Counted from the stretch's first letter, positions 1-8,020 are shown. The stretch is 64,000 nucleotides of DNA from Sphaerisporangium flaviroseum (GCF_039537005.1 NZ_BAAAZR010000028.1:186001-250000), one strand, 5' to 3'. The notes: generated by a model not told the origin, from the letters alone. Made by a program: numbers and translations.

Positions 1-9
1 TCCTGGGGG

Positions 10-216
10 TCACAGCCGGGGCCGGGGTTCCACGACAGGGGGGACGTCCACGGTCGCGCGGACAGGCTGTGTCCACAGCGGGGAGGGAGGCGGTGGCACA
101 AGCATCCCACAGGCCCGGTAGAGCCGGTCAGGGTGTGATCCGCCCGTGCCGCCACCGGCGGTGACCATGCCACCGACCGCGCCGTCGACCGCGCCACCCA
201 GCACGCTCTCGGACAC
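10..216 (-). CDS. small Gly/Pro-rich hypothetical protein
   Basis: This is a 68-residue ORF I do not recognise. The N-terminal third is glycine and alanine rich and the rest is proline and arginine rich, with no transmembrane segment or motif. The only support for a real gene is its start: the GTG at 216 is preceded by a clean GGAGG ribosome binding site (223-227) with 6 nt spacing. No neighbour suggests a function. It could be a chance ORF in GC-rich DNA. Confidence 0.35.
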   Translation of the reverse strand: MSESVLGGAVDGAVGGMVTAGGGTGGSHPDRLYRACGMLVPPPPSPLWTQPVRATVDVPPVVEPRPRL

Positions 217-466
217 GCGACACCTCCATCGGCGAGTAGGCGACCGATCCCCGTTGACCGGAGCCCTTACCCGCCGTACTCGATATCAGCCCATCACACC
301 AGAAACGTCAACTTGTCCTGAATCGTGCTCAGTTCCCTGCTCGGGCAAGCCTCCCGCGCCCGCGACGTGCACCGTGACCAATCTGTGATAAACCAAGCCA
401 GCCTTGCGGACGTCTCATTGAACGAGCGCGACCTTTCGCGACCGATGACCCGTTGTTAGGGGATGA

Positions 467-2056
467 GTGACCATGCGCCCCGCGCTCGACCGCCGGAGCT
501 TCTTCCGCGTCTCCGCTGTCGCGGCGGCCGTCGTCGCCGGCGGCTGCGGCAACACCGAGGCGGCCGCGCGCACCCCCGCCGCCACTCCCGCTTCCAGGTC
601 CGCCGGCGCGGGCGCGTCCGCTTCCGCCGGTGCGGGCGCCTCCGGGTCCGCCGGTGCGGGTGTCGGCGCGCGGACCGGCCCCTCGCCCTCCGACTGGACC
701 TCCTTGGGCCGAGGGCTGGCCGGGCGGCTGATCCGCCCAGGCGACGCCTCCTACGACGCGGCCCGCCGCCTCTACAACCCCTCCTTCGACGGCGTGCGGC
801 CCAGTGGCGTGGCGTACTGCGCCAACCCCTCCGACGTCGCGGAATGCCTGGACTTCGCCAGGCGGCTCCGCGTACCGGTGACCTCACGTTCCGGCGGCCA
901 CAGTTACGCGGGCTGGTCCACGGGCACCGGGCTCGTCATCGACGTCTCCCGCATGAACACCGTTCGCGCCGCTTCGGGGCGCGCGGTCGTGGGCGCGGGC
1001 GCGCAACTCGTGGACGTCTACGACCGGCTGGCCGCCCAGGGGGTGAGCATCCCGGCCGGTTCCTGCCCCACGGTCGGGATCGCCGGGCTGACGCTGGGCG
1101 GGGGCCTCGGCGTCGTCGCCAGGAAGTACGGCCTCACCTGCGATGTGCTGGAGTCGCTGCGGATCGTCACGGCCGACGGCCGCGTGCTCACCTGCGACGC
1201 CGACCACAACCCCGACCTGTACTGGGCGTCACGCGGCGGCGGGGGCGGCAACTTCGGGGTCGCCGTCTCGTTCACCTTCCGCACCCACGCCACACGAGAC
1301 GTGACGGTCTTCTTCCTGCACTGGCCCTGGTCGCGCGCCCGCAAGGCGGTCGCGGCCTGGCAGGCGTGGGCGCCTCACGAGCCGGACGCGATGTGGTCGA
1401 ACCTCCACCTCAGCCAGGACCCCGCGCTGGACGTCCAGATCGGGGGTCTCTACCTCGGCTCGCGGGCGGGCTGCGAGCGGCGGCTCGAACCGCTGATCGC
1501 CGCGATCGGATCCGGGCCCTCCAGCCGGTACGTCACCCAGACGTCCTACCAGAAGGCCATGATGATCGAGGCGGGCTGCTCCGGCCGTACGGTGTCGCAG
1601 TGCCACCGGCAGGGGGATCTGCCAGGGCGGACCGCCGACGGCCGGTTCCCCCGTGACGCCTTCAGCGCCAAGTCGCACCTGGCCTACCGGCCGCTGTCGG
1701 CCTCCGGCATCGGCGCGCTGGTCGACCAGACCGCCCGTCCCGGCCGCCACGCCGTGCTCCTGGACGCCCTCGGCGGCGCGGTCGGGCGCGTACGACCGGA
1801 CGCCACCGCCTTCCCCCACCGCGCGGCGCTGTTCAGCGTCCAGTACTACGCGCATATGAGGGGCGCGGCCCCCTGGCTGCGCGGCGCGCACGCCGCCATG
1901 GCACCGCACTTCGGCGACCACGCCTACGTCAACTACATCGACCCGGCGCTGAGCGGCTGGCGTCAGGCCTACTACGGCGCCAACGCCGGCCGCCTCGCCA
2001 AGGTCAAGGCGACCTACGACCCCGGCCGCCTCTTCCGCTTCCCCCAGTCGATCTGA
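467..2056 (+). CDS. Tat-exported FAD-linked (BBE) oxidoreductase
   Basis: A 529-residue flavoprotein of the FAD_binding_4/berberine-bridge family, which oxidises alcohols, sugars or alkaloid-like substrates with oxygen; the substrate here is unknown. The N-terminus carries a twin-arginine motif (RRSFFR, residues 9-14), a hydrophobic stretch and a cysteine at 27 (VAGGC), so it is probably exported folded and perhaps lipid-anchored. A low-complexity Ala/Gly/Ser linker (about 35-70) follows. His145 in SGGHSY and Cys200 in GSCPTVG match the two residues that bind FAD covalently in bicovalent members such as glucooligosaccharide oxidase. The C-terminus (NYIDP to YDPGRLFRF) is the BBE domain. The start is GTG 467 after AGGGG; an ATG at 473 is an alternative. 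The gene converges on the acetoacetyl-CoA synthetase gene and no partner is adjacent. Confidence 0.88.
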   Translation: MTMRPALDRRSFFRVSAVAAAVVAGGCGNTEAAARTPAATPASRSAGAGASASAGAGASGSAGAGVGARTGPSPSDWTSLGRGLAGRLIRPGDASYDAARRLYNPSFDGVRPSGVAYCANPSDVAECLDFARRLRVPVTSRSGGHSYAGWSTGTGLVIDVSRMNTVRAASGRAVVGAGAQLVDVYDRLAAQGVSIPAGSCPTVGIAGLTLGGGLGVVARKYGLTCDVLESLRIVTADGRVLTCDADHNPDLYWASRGGGGGNFGVAVSFTFRTHATRDVTVFFLHWPWSRARKAVAAWQAWAPHEPDAMWSNLHLSQDPALDVQIGGLYLGSRAGCERRLEPLIAAIGSGPSSRYVTQTSYQKAMMIEAGCSGRTVSQCHRQGDLPGRTADGRFPRDAFSAKSHLAYRPLSASGIGALVDQTARPGRHAVLLDALGGAVGRVRPDATAFPHRAALFSVQYYAHMRGAAPWLRGAHAAMAPHFGDHAYVNYIDPALSGWRQAYYGANAGRLAKVKATYDPGRLFRFPQSI

Positions 2057-2099
2057 CCGTTCCCGAGCCGATCCTCACCGGCGGTCTCGCTCGACCCGG

Positions 2100-3986
2100 C
2101 TAGGGGACGAAGTGCTCCAGGACCTCCGGGTTGGCCATGGCTCCGGTGTTGGCCGCCTTGTCCACGGGGGTGCCGAGCAGGATCTTGCGTACCGGCACCT
2201 CCAGCTTCTTGCCGCTGAGCGTGCGGGGGATGCCGGGCACCTGGCGGATCTCGTTGGGCACGTGCCGGGGCGACAACTCTCCCCGTAGCGCTTCCTTCAG
2301 CTTCGCGACCAGCTCGTCGGTCAGCGAGCCGCCCTCGGCCATCGCCACGTACAGCAGCAGCCGGCCCTCCTGCCCGAGCTGGCCGGTGTCGATCACCAGG
2401 CTGTCCTCGATCTCGGAGAACCGCTCGACGATCCGGTAGAACTCGCTGGTGCCCATGCGGACGCCGCCGCGATTGAGCGTGGAGTCGGACCTGCCGTAGA
2501 TCACGCACCCGCCGTCGGACAGGATCTTGATCCAGTCGCCGTGCCGCCAGACGCCTGGATACTCGGCGAAATAGCTCTCCTGGTAGCGCGTGCCGTCGGG
2601 GTCGTTCCAGAACATGACGGGCATCGACGGCATGGGGCGGGTCACGACTAGCTCACCGACCTCGCCGACCACGGAGTGGCCCTCAGGGTCGTACGACTCC
2701 ACCAGCGCACCCAGGCAGCGGCAGGGGATCACGCCCGCCCTGACGGGCAGCACCGGCACCGCCCCCACGAAGCCTGTGCACACGTCCGTGCCGCCGGAGA
2801 ACGATCCGAGCAGGACGCCCGGCAGGACGCCGTACAACCAGGCGAACCCCTCGGGCGGCAGCGGCGAACCTGTCGAGCCGACCCCCCTGAGCCTTTCGAG
2901 ACCCGACGGGCTCAGCTCCGCCCGCATGGAGGCGATGATGTACGGCGCACCGGTCCCGAAGTAGGTCACGCCCTCCTCGGCCGCGAGCCGCCAGAGCACG
3001 TCGGGCCCGGGATGCGTGGCACTGCCGTCGTAGAGCACCACGGTGCTGCCCACGAGAAGCCCGCCGACGAGGAAGTTCCACATCATCCAGCCGGTCGTGG
3101 TGTACCAGAAGAACACGTCGCCTTCGCCGAGGTCCTGATGGAAGGTGAGGGCCTTCAGGTGCTCCAGCACGATGCCGCCGTGCCCGTGGACGATCGGCTT
3201 GGGCAGCCCGGTGGTCCCCGACGAGTAGACCACCCACAGCGGATGATCGAACGGCACCCGCTCGAACTCCGGCGTGACCTCGGCGGACGCGGCGCGCAAC
3301 TCGTCCCAGGACGGTGTGCCCACCACGACGGTCGCCGCGAGGCTCGGCAGCTTGGCGGCGATGTCCGTCACGACCGCCGAGCGGTCGAAGTCGCGCCCGT
3401 TGTAGCGGTAGCCGTCCACCGCGATCAGCACCTTCGGCGTGATCTGGGTGAACCTGTCGACGACGCTGGAGGCGCCGAAGTCGGGCGAGCAGGACGACCA
3501 GATGGCGCCGAGAGCGGCGGTGGCCAGGAAGGCGACCAGCGCCTCCACCGTGTTGGGCAGGTAGGCCGCCACGCGGTCGCCGCGCCCCACCCCGAGCCGC
3601 GCCAGGCCGGCCCGCACCCGGGCCACCTCAGCGGCGAGCTCCCCGTACGTGAGCGTGCGCCGCTCGCCGGCCTCATCACGGGAGATCACCGCGAGCCGGC
3701 CGGGATCACCGCGCAGCGCGTTCTCGGCGTAATTCAGGGTCGTTCCCGCGAACCACTTCGCGTGCGGCATCGTCCCACTGATGACGGGCCCGTCACCACG
3801 CTCCCCCACGACCCCGAAGTAGTCCCAGACCGACGTCCAGAACTCCTCGGGCGAATCCACCGACCAGCGCCAAAGATCTTCGTACTCCCCCTCGGAACGC
3901 CCGAGCCACGCGGCGTACCGCGTCACCTTCGCGTCGCGGACCACCTCGGGGGACGGCTCCCAGAGCAGCGCACCTTCCTCAACCAT
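2100..3986 (-). CDS. acetoacetyl-CoA synthetase
   Basis: A 628-residue member of the ANL adenylate-forming superfamily that closely resembles acetoacetate--CoA ligases (about 650 residues). It would activate acetoacetate to acetoacetyl-CoA with ATP in the cytoplasm, for ketone-body, PHB or branched-chain amino acid turnover. The N-terminal ACAS-type segment (WRWSVDSPEEFW, residues 40-50) is present, as are the P-loop-like AMP-binding motif YSSGTTGLPKP (254-264) and the C-terminal catalytic lysine region RTLSGKKLEVP, where acetylation normally controls activity. The open frame runs about 86 codons further upstream, but family alignment favours the ATG at 3986. It is monocistronic, and a hairpin terminator of the preceding regulator gene lies about 130 bp upstream. 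Confidence 0.9.
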   Translation of the reverse strand: MVEEGALLWEPSPEVVRDAKVTRYAAWLGRSEGEYEDLWRWSVDSPEEFWTSVWDYFGVVGERGDGPVISGTMPHAKWFAGTTLNYAENALRGDPGRLAVISRDEAGERRTLTYGELAAEVARVRAGLARLGVGRGDRVAAYLPNTVEALVAFLATAALGAIWSSCSPDFGASSVVDRFTQITPKVLIAVDGYRYNGRDFDRSAVVTDIAAKLPSLAATVVVGTPSWDELRAASAEVTPEFERVPFDHPLWVVYSSGTTGLPKPIVHGHGGIVLEHLKALTFHQDLGEGDVFFWYTTTGWMMWNFLVGGLLVGSTVVLYDGSATHPGPDVLWRLAAEEGVTYFGTGAPYIIASMRAELSPSGLERLRGVGSTGSPLPPEGFAWLYGVLPGVLLGSFSGGTDVCTGFVGAVPVLPVRAGVIPCRCLGALVESYDPEGHSVVGEVGELVVTRPMPSMPVMFWNDPDGTRYQESYFAEYPGVWRHGDWIKILSDGGCVIYGRSDSTLNRGGVRMGTSEFYRIVERFSEIEDSLVIDTGQLGQEGRLLLYVAMAEGGSLTDELVAKLKEALRGELSPRHVPNEIRQVPGIPRTLSGKKLEVPVRKILLGTPVDKAANTGAMANPEVLEHFVP

Positions 3987-4111
3987 GCCCCCATCCTGCC
4001 CCCGCCCCACCCCCCACGCCATCCCTCCCACCCACACATCCCAGCCGCCCCACCTGGCGCCGAGCCCCCGCGACGACCTGCGCCTCCCGCAGCGCAAGGC
4101 ACTCCCGGTAA

Positions 4112-4141
4112 CGAAAGAGCCCCCGCCGAAGGCGAGGGCTC
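4112..4141 (-). terminator. Rho-independent terminator after wHTH gene
   Basis: Arms 4117-4127 and 4131-4141 form an 11-bp stem with one mismatch and a GAA loop. Read on the minus strand the stem is followed by TTTC, a common actinobacterial terminator form. It lies about 100 bp past the stop of the regulator at 4241 and ahead of the acetoacetyl-CoA synthetase gene, so it separates the two units. Confidence 0.75.
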
Positions 4142-4240
4142 CCGAGGTGTGCCGCTCAGACGTCGAACTCACCGGCCCTGCGTCATCCTTCCTCGCCGAG
4201 GCCGCCGCCACGATCGACGCGATCTGATCGTGCCCAGGGC

Positions 4241-4795
4241 TCACGCCTGTTCGTGGTCGATCGGGAAGACGATGGGGCTGAGGAGGTAGAGCCGGCGCCC
4301 CTCACCCGGTTCGTTGTCCATTTTGGAGACGAGCATCGCGCGGAACTGCTCGGCCATGGACTCCAGCTCCTGGGTGCTGAGCCATAGCGGCACCTGGACG
4401 TACCCGACCATGTCGGCGGGGGGGTTGGCGCCGGGCTGGTCGAGGTAGGCGTTGAAGTCGGCGAGCAGGGCGGCCACGGCGGCCGTGAAGCCGTGCCTGT
4501 GGTCATCGATGGTCATCGCGGCGGCTTGCTGCGGGCTGATGCGGGTGCCGGACCGGTCGAGCCGGTAGGACCGCTCGACTGCGCCGTGCACGCGCTGTTC
4601 CCCGGTGACCTCCAGCAGCCCGGCCGCGGCCAGTGTTCCTACGTGCCGGTAGAGGGTGGTCTTGGGCACATCGGGCAGTCGCTGGCCGAGGTCGGCGGTG
4701 GTGAGGGTGCGTCCACCGGCGAAGGCGTGCACGATGCGTAGCCGCACGGGGTGAAGCAGGAGGTCGACGGTGTTCACATCTACATCTTTCCACAT
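4241..4795 (-). CDS. ArsR-like winged-helix transcriptional regulator
   Basis: A 184-residue cytoplasmic regulator. Residues 8-80 form an ArsR-type winged helix (HPVRLRIVHAF, then TTADLGQRLPDVPKTTLYRHV as the recognition region, then AAGLL). The C-terminal half is helical with conserved-looking aromatic and acidic positions and is probably a ligand or dimer domain. It diverges from the alpha/beta hydrolase gene with only 18 bp between start codons, so it very likely controls that gene and itself. The shared gap contains repeated ACATCT hexamers (4775-4796) that could be operator sequence. The ATG at 4795 has no strong Shine-Dalgarno; GTG at 4777 is an alternative start. The ligand is unknown. 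Confidence 0.8.
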   Translation of the reverse strand: MWKDVDVNTVDLLLHPVRLRIVHAFAGGRTLTTADLGQRLPDVPKTTLYRHVGTLAAAGLLEVTGEQRVHGAVERSYRLDRSGTRISPQQAAAMTIDDHRHGFTAAVAALLADFNAYLDQPGANPPADMVGYVQVPLWLSTQELESMAEQFRAMLVSKMDNEPGEGRRLYLLSPIVFPIDHEQA

Positions 4796-4799
4796 CTGG

Positions 4800-4805
4800 T
4801 ACTAT
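4800..4805 (+). promoter_or_regulatory. -10 element of hydrolase gene, leaderless start
   Basis: TACTAT lies 8 nt before the ATG at 4814 and no ribosome binding site is present. This is the pattern of leaderless actinobacterial messages and it supports ATG 4814 over the longer upstream frame that would overlap the divergent regulator. Confidence 0.5.
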
Positions 4806-4813
4806 TCCCAAAT

Positions 4814-5707
4814 ATGGAAACACTTGGAACGGCCGACGGCGGCCCGGCGGTCGTCTTTCTGCCCGGCGGCGGCCTGGTCGGCCGTGACTACTGGAACGTG
4901 CACCGCGAGGTGGCGAAACTGACCACAAGCGTGATCTACGACCGCGGGGGCACGGGCGACGGGTCACCCGCGGAGCTGCCCCGCACCAGTACCGAGGTGA
5001 CAGACGAGCTGCGGGTGCTGCTGCGCGATGCGGCCATCGAGGGGCCGTATGTACTGGTCGGTCACTCACTGGGCGGCCTGTACGCCCGCCACTACGCGAT
5101 CCGGTTCCCCGGAGAGGTCGCTGGGCTGCTGCTGCTCGACCCGGCACACGAGGACTACAACGCCCGCATGCCGCAGGAACTGCGCGAGCGGTGGGAAGGC
5201 TTCGACGCCGCAGAGGCCGCAGCGGCATTCGAGAACCTGCCCGACGAGCTGGTACGGCTATACCGTGGCCTGTTCGCCCAAGAGCTGGCCGACTGGCCCG
5301 CCGAGGTCCGCGAGCCGCTCATCGACTACCACGTCAGCCCGCACGGCCTCAAGGCCGGGCTCCAGGAAGCGAGCAACGTCGAGGAGCTGTACGCCGAGGT
5401 ACGCGCGGCCGGTCCCTTGCCGGACGTCCCGCTCGTCATCCTTTCCTCCACCAAGGTCGACCCGTTCAAGACGATCGTTTCCCAAGGCATCCCCGAGACC
5501 CTCCTGCAGGAGGAGATCGACGCCAAGTTCCGGCTCTATACCGACTTCGCCAACTCAGTACCCGGAGGAGAAGTCCGGCCGGTCGAAGCCGGCCATGTCA
5601 CGATCCACCTGCGCGGCGAACAGGCGGTGCGAGACGCTATCGCCGACCTGCTCATCAGCATCCAGCCGACGGCCGACGGAGAAGAAGCGGCAAGGGGTAC
5701 GGCCTGA
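4814..5707 (+). CDS. alpha/beta hydrolase
   Basis: A 297-residue alpha/beta-hydrolase-fold enzyme, probably an esterase or related serine hydrolase; the substrate is unknown. The oxyanion-hole region is LPGGGLVG (16-23), the nucleophile elbow is GHSLGG with Ser85, a likely acid residue lies in STKVD, and the catalytic His is in AGHVTIH near the C-terminus. There is no signal peptide, so it acts in the cytoplasm. It is divergent from a winged-helix regulator that probably represses it. Its TGA stop sits in the sequence CCTGA, and an open frame for a repeat protein begins at the same place, so the two may be translationally coupled. Confidence 0.85.
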   Translation: METLGTADGGPAVVFLPGGGLVGRDYWNVHREVAKLTTSVIYDRGGTGDGSPAELPRTSTEVTDELRVLLRDAAIEGPYVLVGHSLGGLYARHYAIRFPGEVAGLLLLDPAHEDYNARMPQELRERWEGFDAAEAAAAFENLPDELVRLYRGLFAQELADWPAEVREPLIDYHVSPHGLKAGLQEASNVEELYAEVRAAGPLPDVPLVILSSTKVDPFKTIVSQGIPETLLQEEIDAKFRLYTDFANSVPGGEVRPVEAGHVTIHLRGEQAVRDAIADLLISIQPTADGEEAARGTA

Positions 5708-5979
5708 ACCGTGATGATTACCTGGCCATTCTCGGGATCACGGACGGCGAGCCAGACGCTGTCGGCCAACTCGTCGAGCTCGCGGCCGAGCACGGCGACA
5801 TGGAAGAGCTACGCCGCCTTGCCGACGCGGGCAGCGCGGACGCCGTCGATCAGCTCGTCGAGCTGGCGCAAGAACGAGACGACATCGGCGAACTACGCCG
5901 CCTTGCCGGCGGCGGTAACCAGGACGCCGCCGACATCCTGCTCGAAATGGCCGAGGAAACAGACGACAGGGCCAGCTGA
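5704..5979 (+). CDS. short helical-repeat protein, start uncertain
   Basis: An open frame of about 91 codons with a clear repeat: roughly 28-residue units built on DAVxQLVELAxExxD then ELRRLADAGSA, 2.5 copies. Such units occur in longer helical-repeat proteins of actinomycetes. No ATG, GTG or TTG lies at the front of the frame. A CTG at 5704 overlaps the hydrolase stop and has GGGG 6 nt upstream; the first ATG in frame is near 5801, inside the repeats. It is either a CTG-started protein coupled to the hydrolase or the tail of a larger gene lost by frameshift or deletion. Confidence 0.45.
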   Translation: MNRDDYLAILGITDGEPDAVGQLVELAAEHGDMEELRRLADAGSADAVDQLVELAQERDDIGELRRLAGGGNQDAADILLEMAEETDDRAS

Positions 5980-6004
5980 CACCCATCCACCCACGCCGCA
6001 CAAG

Positions 6005-6217
6005 TCACCGGCGAAACCCGCGGATGAAGTCGGGATCGTACGGCACCGGCTCGTCGGCGGCGATCCTGGCCATCACCTCGTTCGGCGTCGGGGTGGCCGC
6101 CTCCTCGGTCAGCAGGTCGCGCACGTACGTCGTCAACGACTTGCCTTCGCTTTCGGCCCGCGCCTTCAGCACTCGCTCGGTCTCTTCAGGGATGTCCCGG
6201 ATACGAAGAGTTCCCAC
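6005..6217 (-). CDS. FitA-like ribbon-helix-helix antitoxin, orphan
   Basis: A 70-residue ribbon-helix-helix DNA-binding protein: LRIRDIPEET as the beta strand, ERVLKARAESEGK and LTTYVRDLL as the two helices, then an acidic/aromatic tail (VPYDPDFIRGFRR) of the kind that wraps around a PIN-domain RNase toxin. This matches FitA/VapB-type antitoxins. No PIN toxin is adjacent: downstream is a convergent repeat gene 25 bp away and upstream is a HAD gene. The start is GTG 6217, inside the palindrome CACGCGTG, with TGTAAT 6 nt upstream, so the message is probably leaderless and autorepressed. A longer frame to 6274 is unlikely. Confidence 0.75.
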   Translation of the reverse strand: MGTLRIRDIPEETERVLKARAESEGKSLTTYVRDLLTEEAATPTPNEVMARIAADEPVPYDPDFIRGFRR

Positions 6218-6294
6218 GCGTGTATTACAGCACGCACCGCCTGAGCCGCAGGCGAAGACCATGACCGTGACCATGGCCAGACGGGCGCGGTGGG

Positions 6295-7002
6295 TCAGAC
6301 GGCTTTGCGGTTGAGGGGGGTGGTGAGGTGGGTGATGGCGGCGACGAGGGCGGGGGTGTCGGTGAGGTCCTCGAGGACGACGTCCGCGCCGGCCTCGTGT
6401 AGCTCCGCCGTGGTCGAGCGGCCCGAGGCGACGGCGATCATCGATGCTCCGGCGATCCGCGCCGCTTGGACGTCTCTGGCCGAGTCGCCGATGAGCACGG
6501 TGTTGGCGCCGCCACAGGCGAAGCCGTACATGCGCTTGACCCTGCCCTGGGCGACCTGGAGCAGCGTCGCCTTGGGGTAGACCTCCTCGCCGTACCCGCC
6601 GACCTCGAAGTCGACGAACTTCTCCAGGCCGAACGCCTTGAGCTTGAGGATGGCGTTGCTCTTGATGGTGCCGGTGAGCACCGACTGGACCACGCCGTCG
6701 AGCCTGGCGACCGCCTTGAGCGCGTCCTTGGCGCCGGGCATCACGCGCCCTTCCTTGCCAAGGCGCCTGCCCTTGGTGGCGAAGGCCACGGCGAGCGCAT
6801 CGATGAACCGGGGCAGATGGTCGTCACCGGTCACGATGCCGTTGATGGCGAGCGTCTCGAAGATGATCTCTGAGTCGGGACGGCCCATGGCGGGCGCGAG
6901 CTTCACCAGCGGGCGGCCGGTGACCTGCCGGAAGGCGTCGGCGTAGGCGTCACGGGTGACGATCGCCACGTCGACCAGGGTGAGGTCGACGTTCCATAGC
7001 AC
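6295..7002 (-). CDS. HAD-superfamily protein lacking the nucleophile Asp
   Basis: A 235-residue HAD-like protein. Motif II Thr (VLTGT), motif III Lys (YPKATLL) and motif IV (IGDSARD) are present, but motif I reads WNVDLTLVD: the nucleophilic aspartate position is Asn. It may be non-catalytic or use altered chemistry. GTG 7002 is the first standard start, but it has no Shine-Dalgarno. Four codons upstream an in-frame ATT (7012-7014) has GGAGG exactly 6 nt before it, giving an N-terminus NRLVLWNVD typical of HAD proteins; the true start may be that ATT. The gene is followed by the antitoxin and preceded by a second HAD gene on the same strand, 93 bp away. Confidence 0.8.
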   Translation of the reverse strand: MLWNVDLTLVDVAIVTRDAYADAFRQVTGRPLVKLAPAMGRPDSEIIFETLAINGIVTGDDHLPRFIDALAVAFATKGRRLGKEGRVMPGAKDALKAVARLDGVVQSVLTGTIKSNAILKLKAFGLEKFVDFEVGGYGEEVYPKATLLQVAQGRVKRMYGFACGGANTVLIGDSARDVQAARIAGASMIAVASGRSTTAELHEAGADVVLEDLTDTPALVAAITHLTTPLNRKAV

Positions 7003-7095
7003 GAGACGATTAATGGGGGGCCTCCGAACGCACGAAACGAGTGCGCTCAGAGTACGACGATCTCGCGCCTCCGGCGGCGACCCATGCTCAACTCG

Positions 7096-7734
7096 TCACC
7101 CGGCGTGGGTGAAGGCTTCGGAGAGGGTGTCGACGAGGGGAACGCCTGAGGCCGACAGGTCGGCGCGGCTGGTCATGCCGCCGGTGTACAGGACGGCCGA
7201 CGCTCCGACGTGCTGGGCGGCGTGCGCGTCGTCGACGCTGTCGCCGATCACCAGGATGTCGCTCGCGTCCACCGGGAGCGACTCGATGTGGGCGACCATG
7301 TGCTCCGCCTTGGCCCCGCCGGGAGCGCCCTCGCTGAGGCCGTCGATGCGCACGAAATACTCGGCGATGCCCAGCTCGTCCGCCTTGTGCACCAGCCGGT
7401 CATGGGCCCACATCGACAGCAGCGACTGGGTGCGTCCTGACCCGGCCCAGGTGCGCAGGCAGTGCAGAGCGTCCTCGGCGAGCGCGCACGAGAGCATCAG
7501 CCGGTGGTAGTGGTCGTGAAAAGCCTGGTCGAGCCGCTCCCACTCGCCCTCGCGCAGGGGCCGCCCGAGGATGCGCTCGTAGGCGACCCAGATGGGGCGG
7601 GTGTACGCGGCGCGGAAGCCGTCGTTGTCGAAGGCCGCCACGCCGTACGGCTTGAACACCTCGTTCGTGGCTCCCACCACGGCATCGATGTCGTGGAAAA
7701 GCGTGCCGTTCCAGTCCCAGATGATGTGCTTCAT
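7096..7734 (-). CDS. HAD-family hydrolase
   Basis: A 212-residue HAD phosphatase-like protein. Motif I is DWNGTL (residues 7-12): the nucleophile Asp is kept and the second Asp, the usual acid/base, is Asn, a variant seen in a distinct HAD subgroup. A helical cap follows; motif II is in SLLSMWAHD, the Lys region is GGAKAEHM, and motif IV is VIGDSVDDAHAA. The substrate is unknown. It lies upstream of the other HAD gene on the same strand. The ATG at 7734 has no Shine-Dalgarno and the upstream DNA is AT-richer than average, so transcription may begin near the start codon. Confidence 0.82.
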   Translation of the reverse strand: MKHIIWDWNGTLFHDIDAVVGATNEVFKPYGVAAFDNDGFRAAYTRPIWVAYERILGRPLREGEWERLDQAFHDHYHRLMLSCALAEDALHCLRTWAGSGRTQSLLSMWAHDRLVHKADELGIAEYFVRIDGLSEGAPGGAKAEHMVAHIESLPVDASDILVIGDSVDDAHAAQHVGASAVLYTGGMTSRADLSASGVPLVDTLSEAFTHAG

Positions 7735-7797
7735 ATAGAAGTAAAGGTTAGAACACCGGGCCGAGATTCCGTATCGATCATGAACGGTGTGTCTGCA

Positions 7798-8020
7798 GAA
7801 GACGACGTCAGGGGAACCTCCTGGTCAGGCACGAGCTCCGGATCCATGTCGATCGAGGACGACACCGGGGACCTCCTGGGTCACGCGGCAGCTCCGGATA
7901 CACGTCATCAGGGAGCTGTACGGGTCAAAAGAGGACGTGAGGGATCTTCTACCCGGATACACCTCATAGAGAGCTTTTACGGGTCAGGAGAGGACGTCGG
8001 GGATCTCCTGGGTGGCGTAC
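7798..8020. repeat. degenerate tandem copies of a gene's 3' end
   Basis: The DNA just beyond the stop codon of the gene at 7984-8490 contains three diverged copies of that gene's own 3' end. Anchors GAGGACG...GGGGATCTCCTGG begin at 7798, 7855, 7931 and 7990 (the last is the functional copy). The copies at 7931 and 7990 also share the flanking AGCT...ACGGGTCA. Spacing is 57, 76 and 59 bp. The pattern suggests repeated slippage duplication followed by decay. Confidence 0.6.

Noticed and set aside
463..1656. 397-codon frame overlapping the flavoprotein gene
   Set aside because: Its translation is Arg/Pro-rich without motifs, while the overlapping frame has Tat, FAD and BBE features.
2676..4289. 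537-codon frame opposite acetoacetyl-CoA synthetase
   Set aside because: His/Arg/Pro-rich antisense shadow with no start signal; the minus-strand enzyme explains the region.
5980..6004. PIN toxin partner for the antitoxin
   Set aside because: Only 25 bp separate the antitoxin stop from the convergent gene, and no PIN-like frame was found in the 6218-6294 gap either.
7741..7983. Short plus-strand frames past the HAD gene
   Set aside because: They read through the decayed copies of the DUF6912 gene tail and have no start signal.
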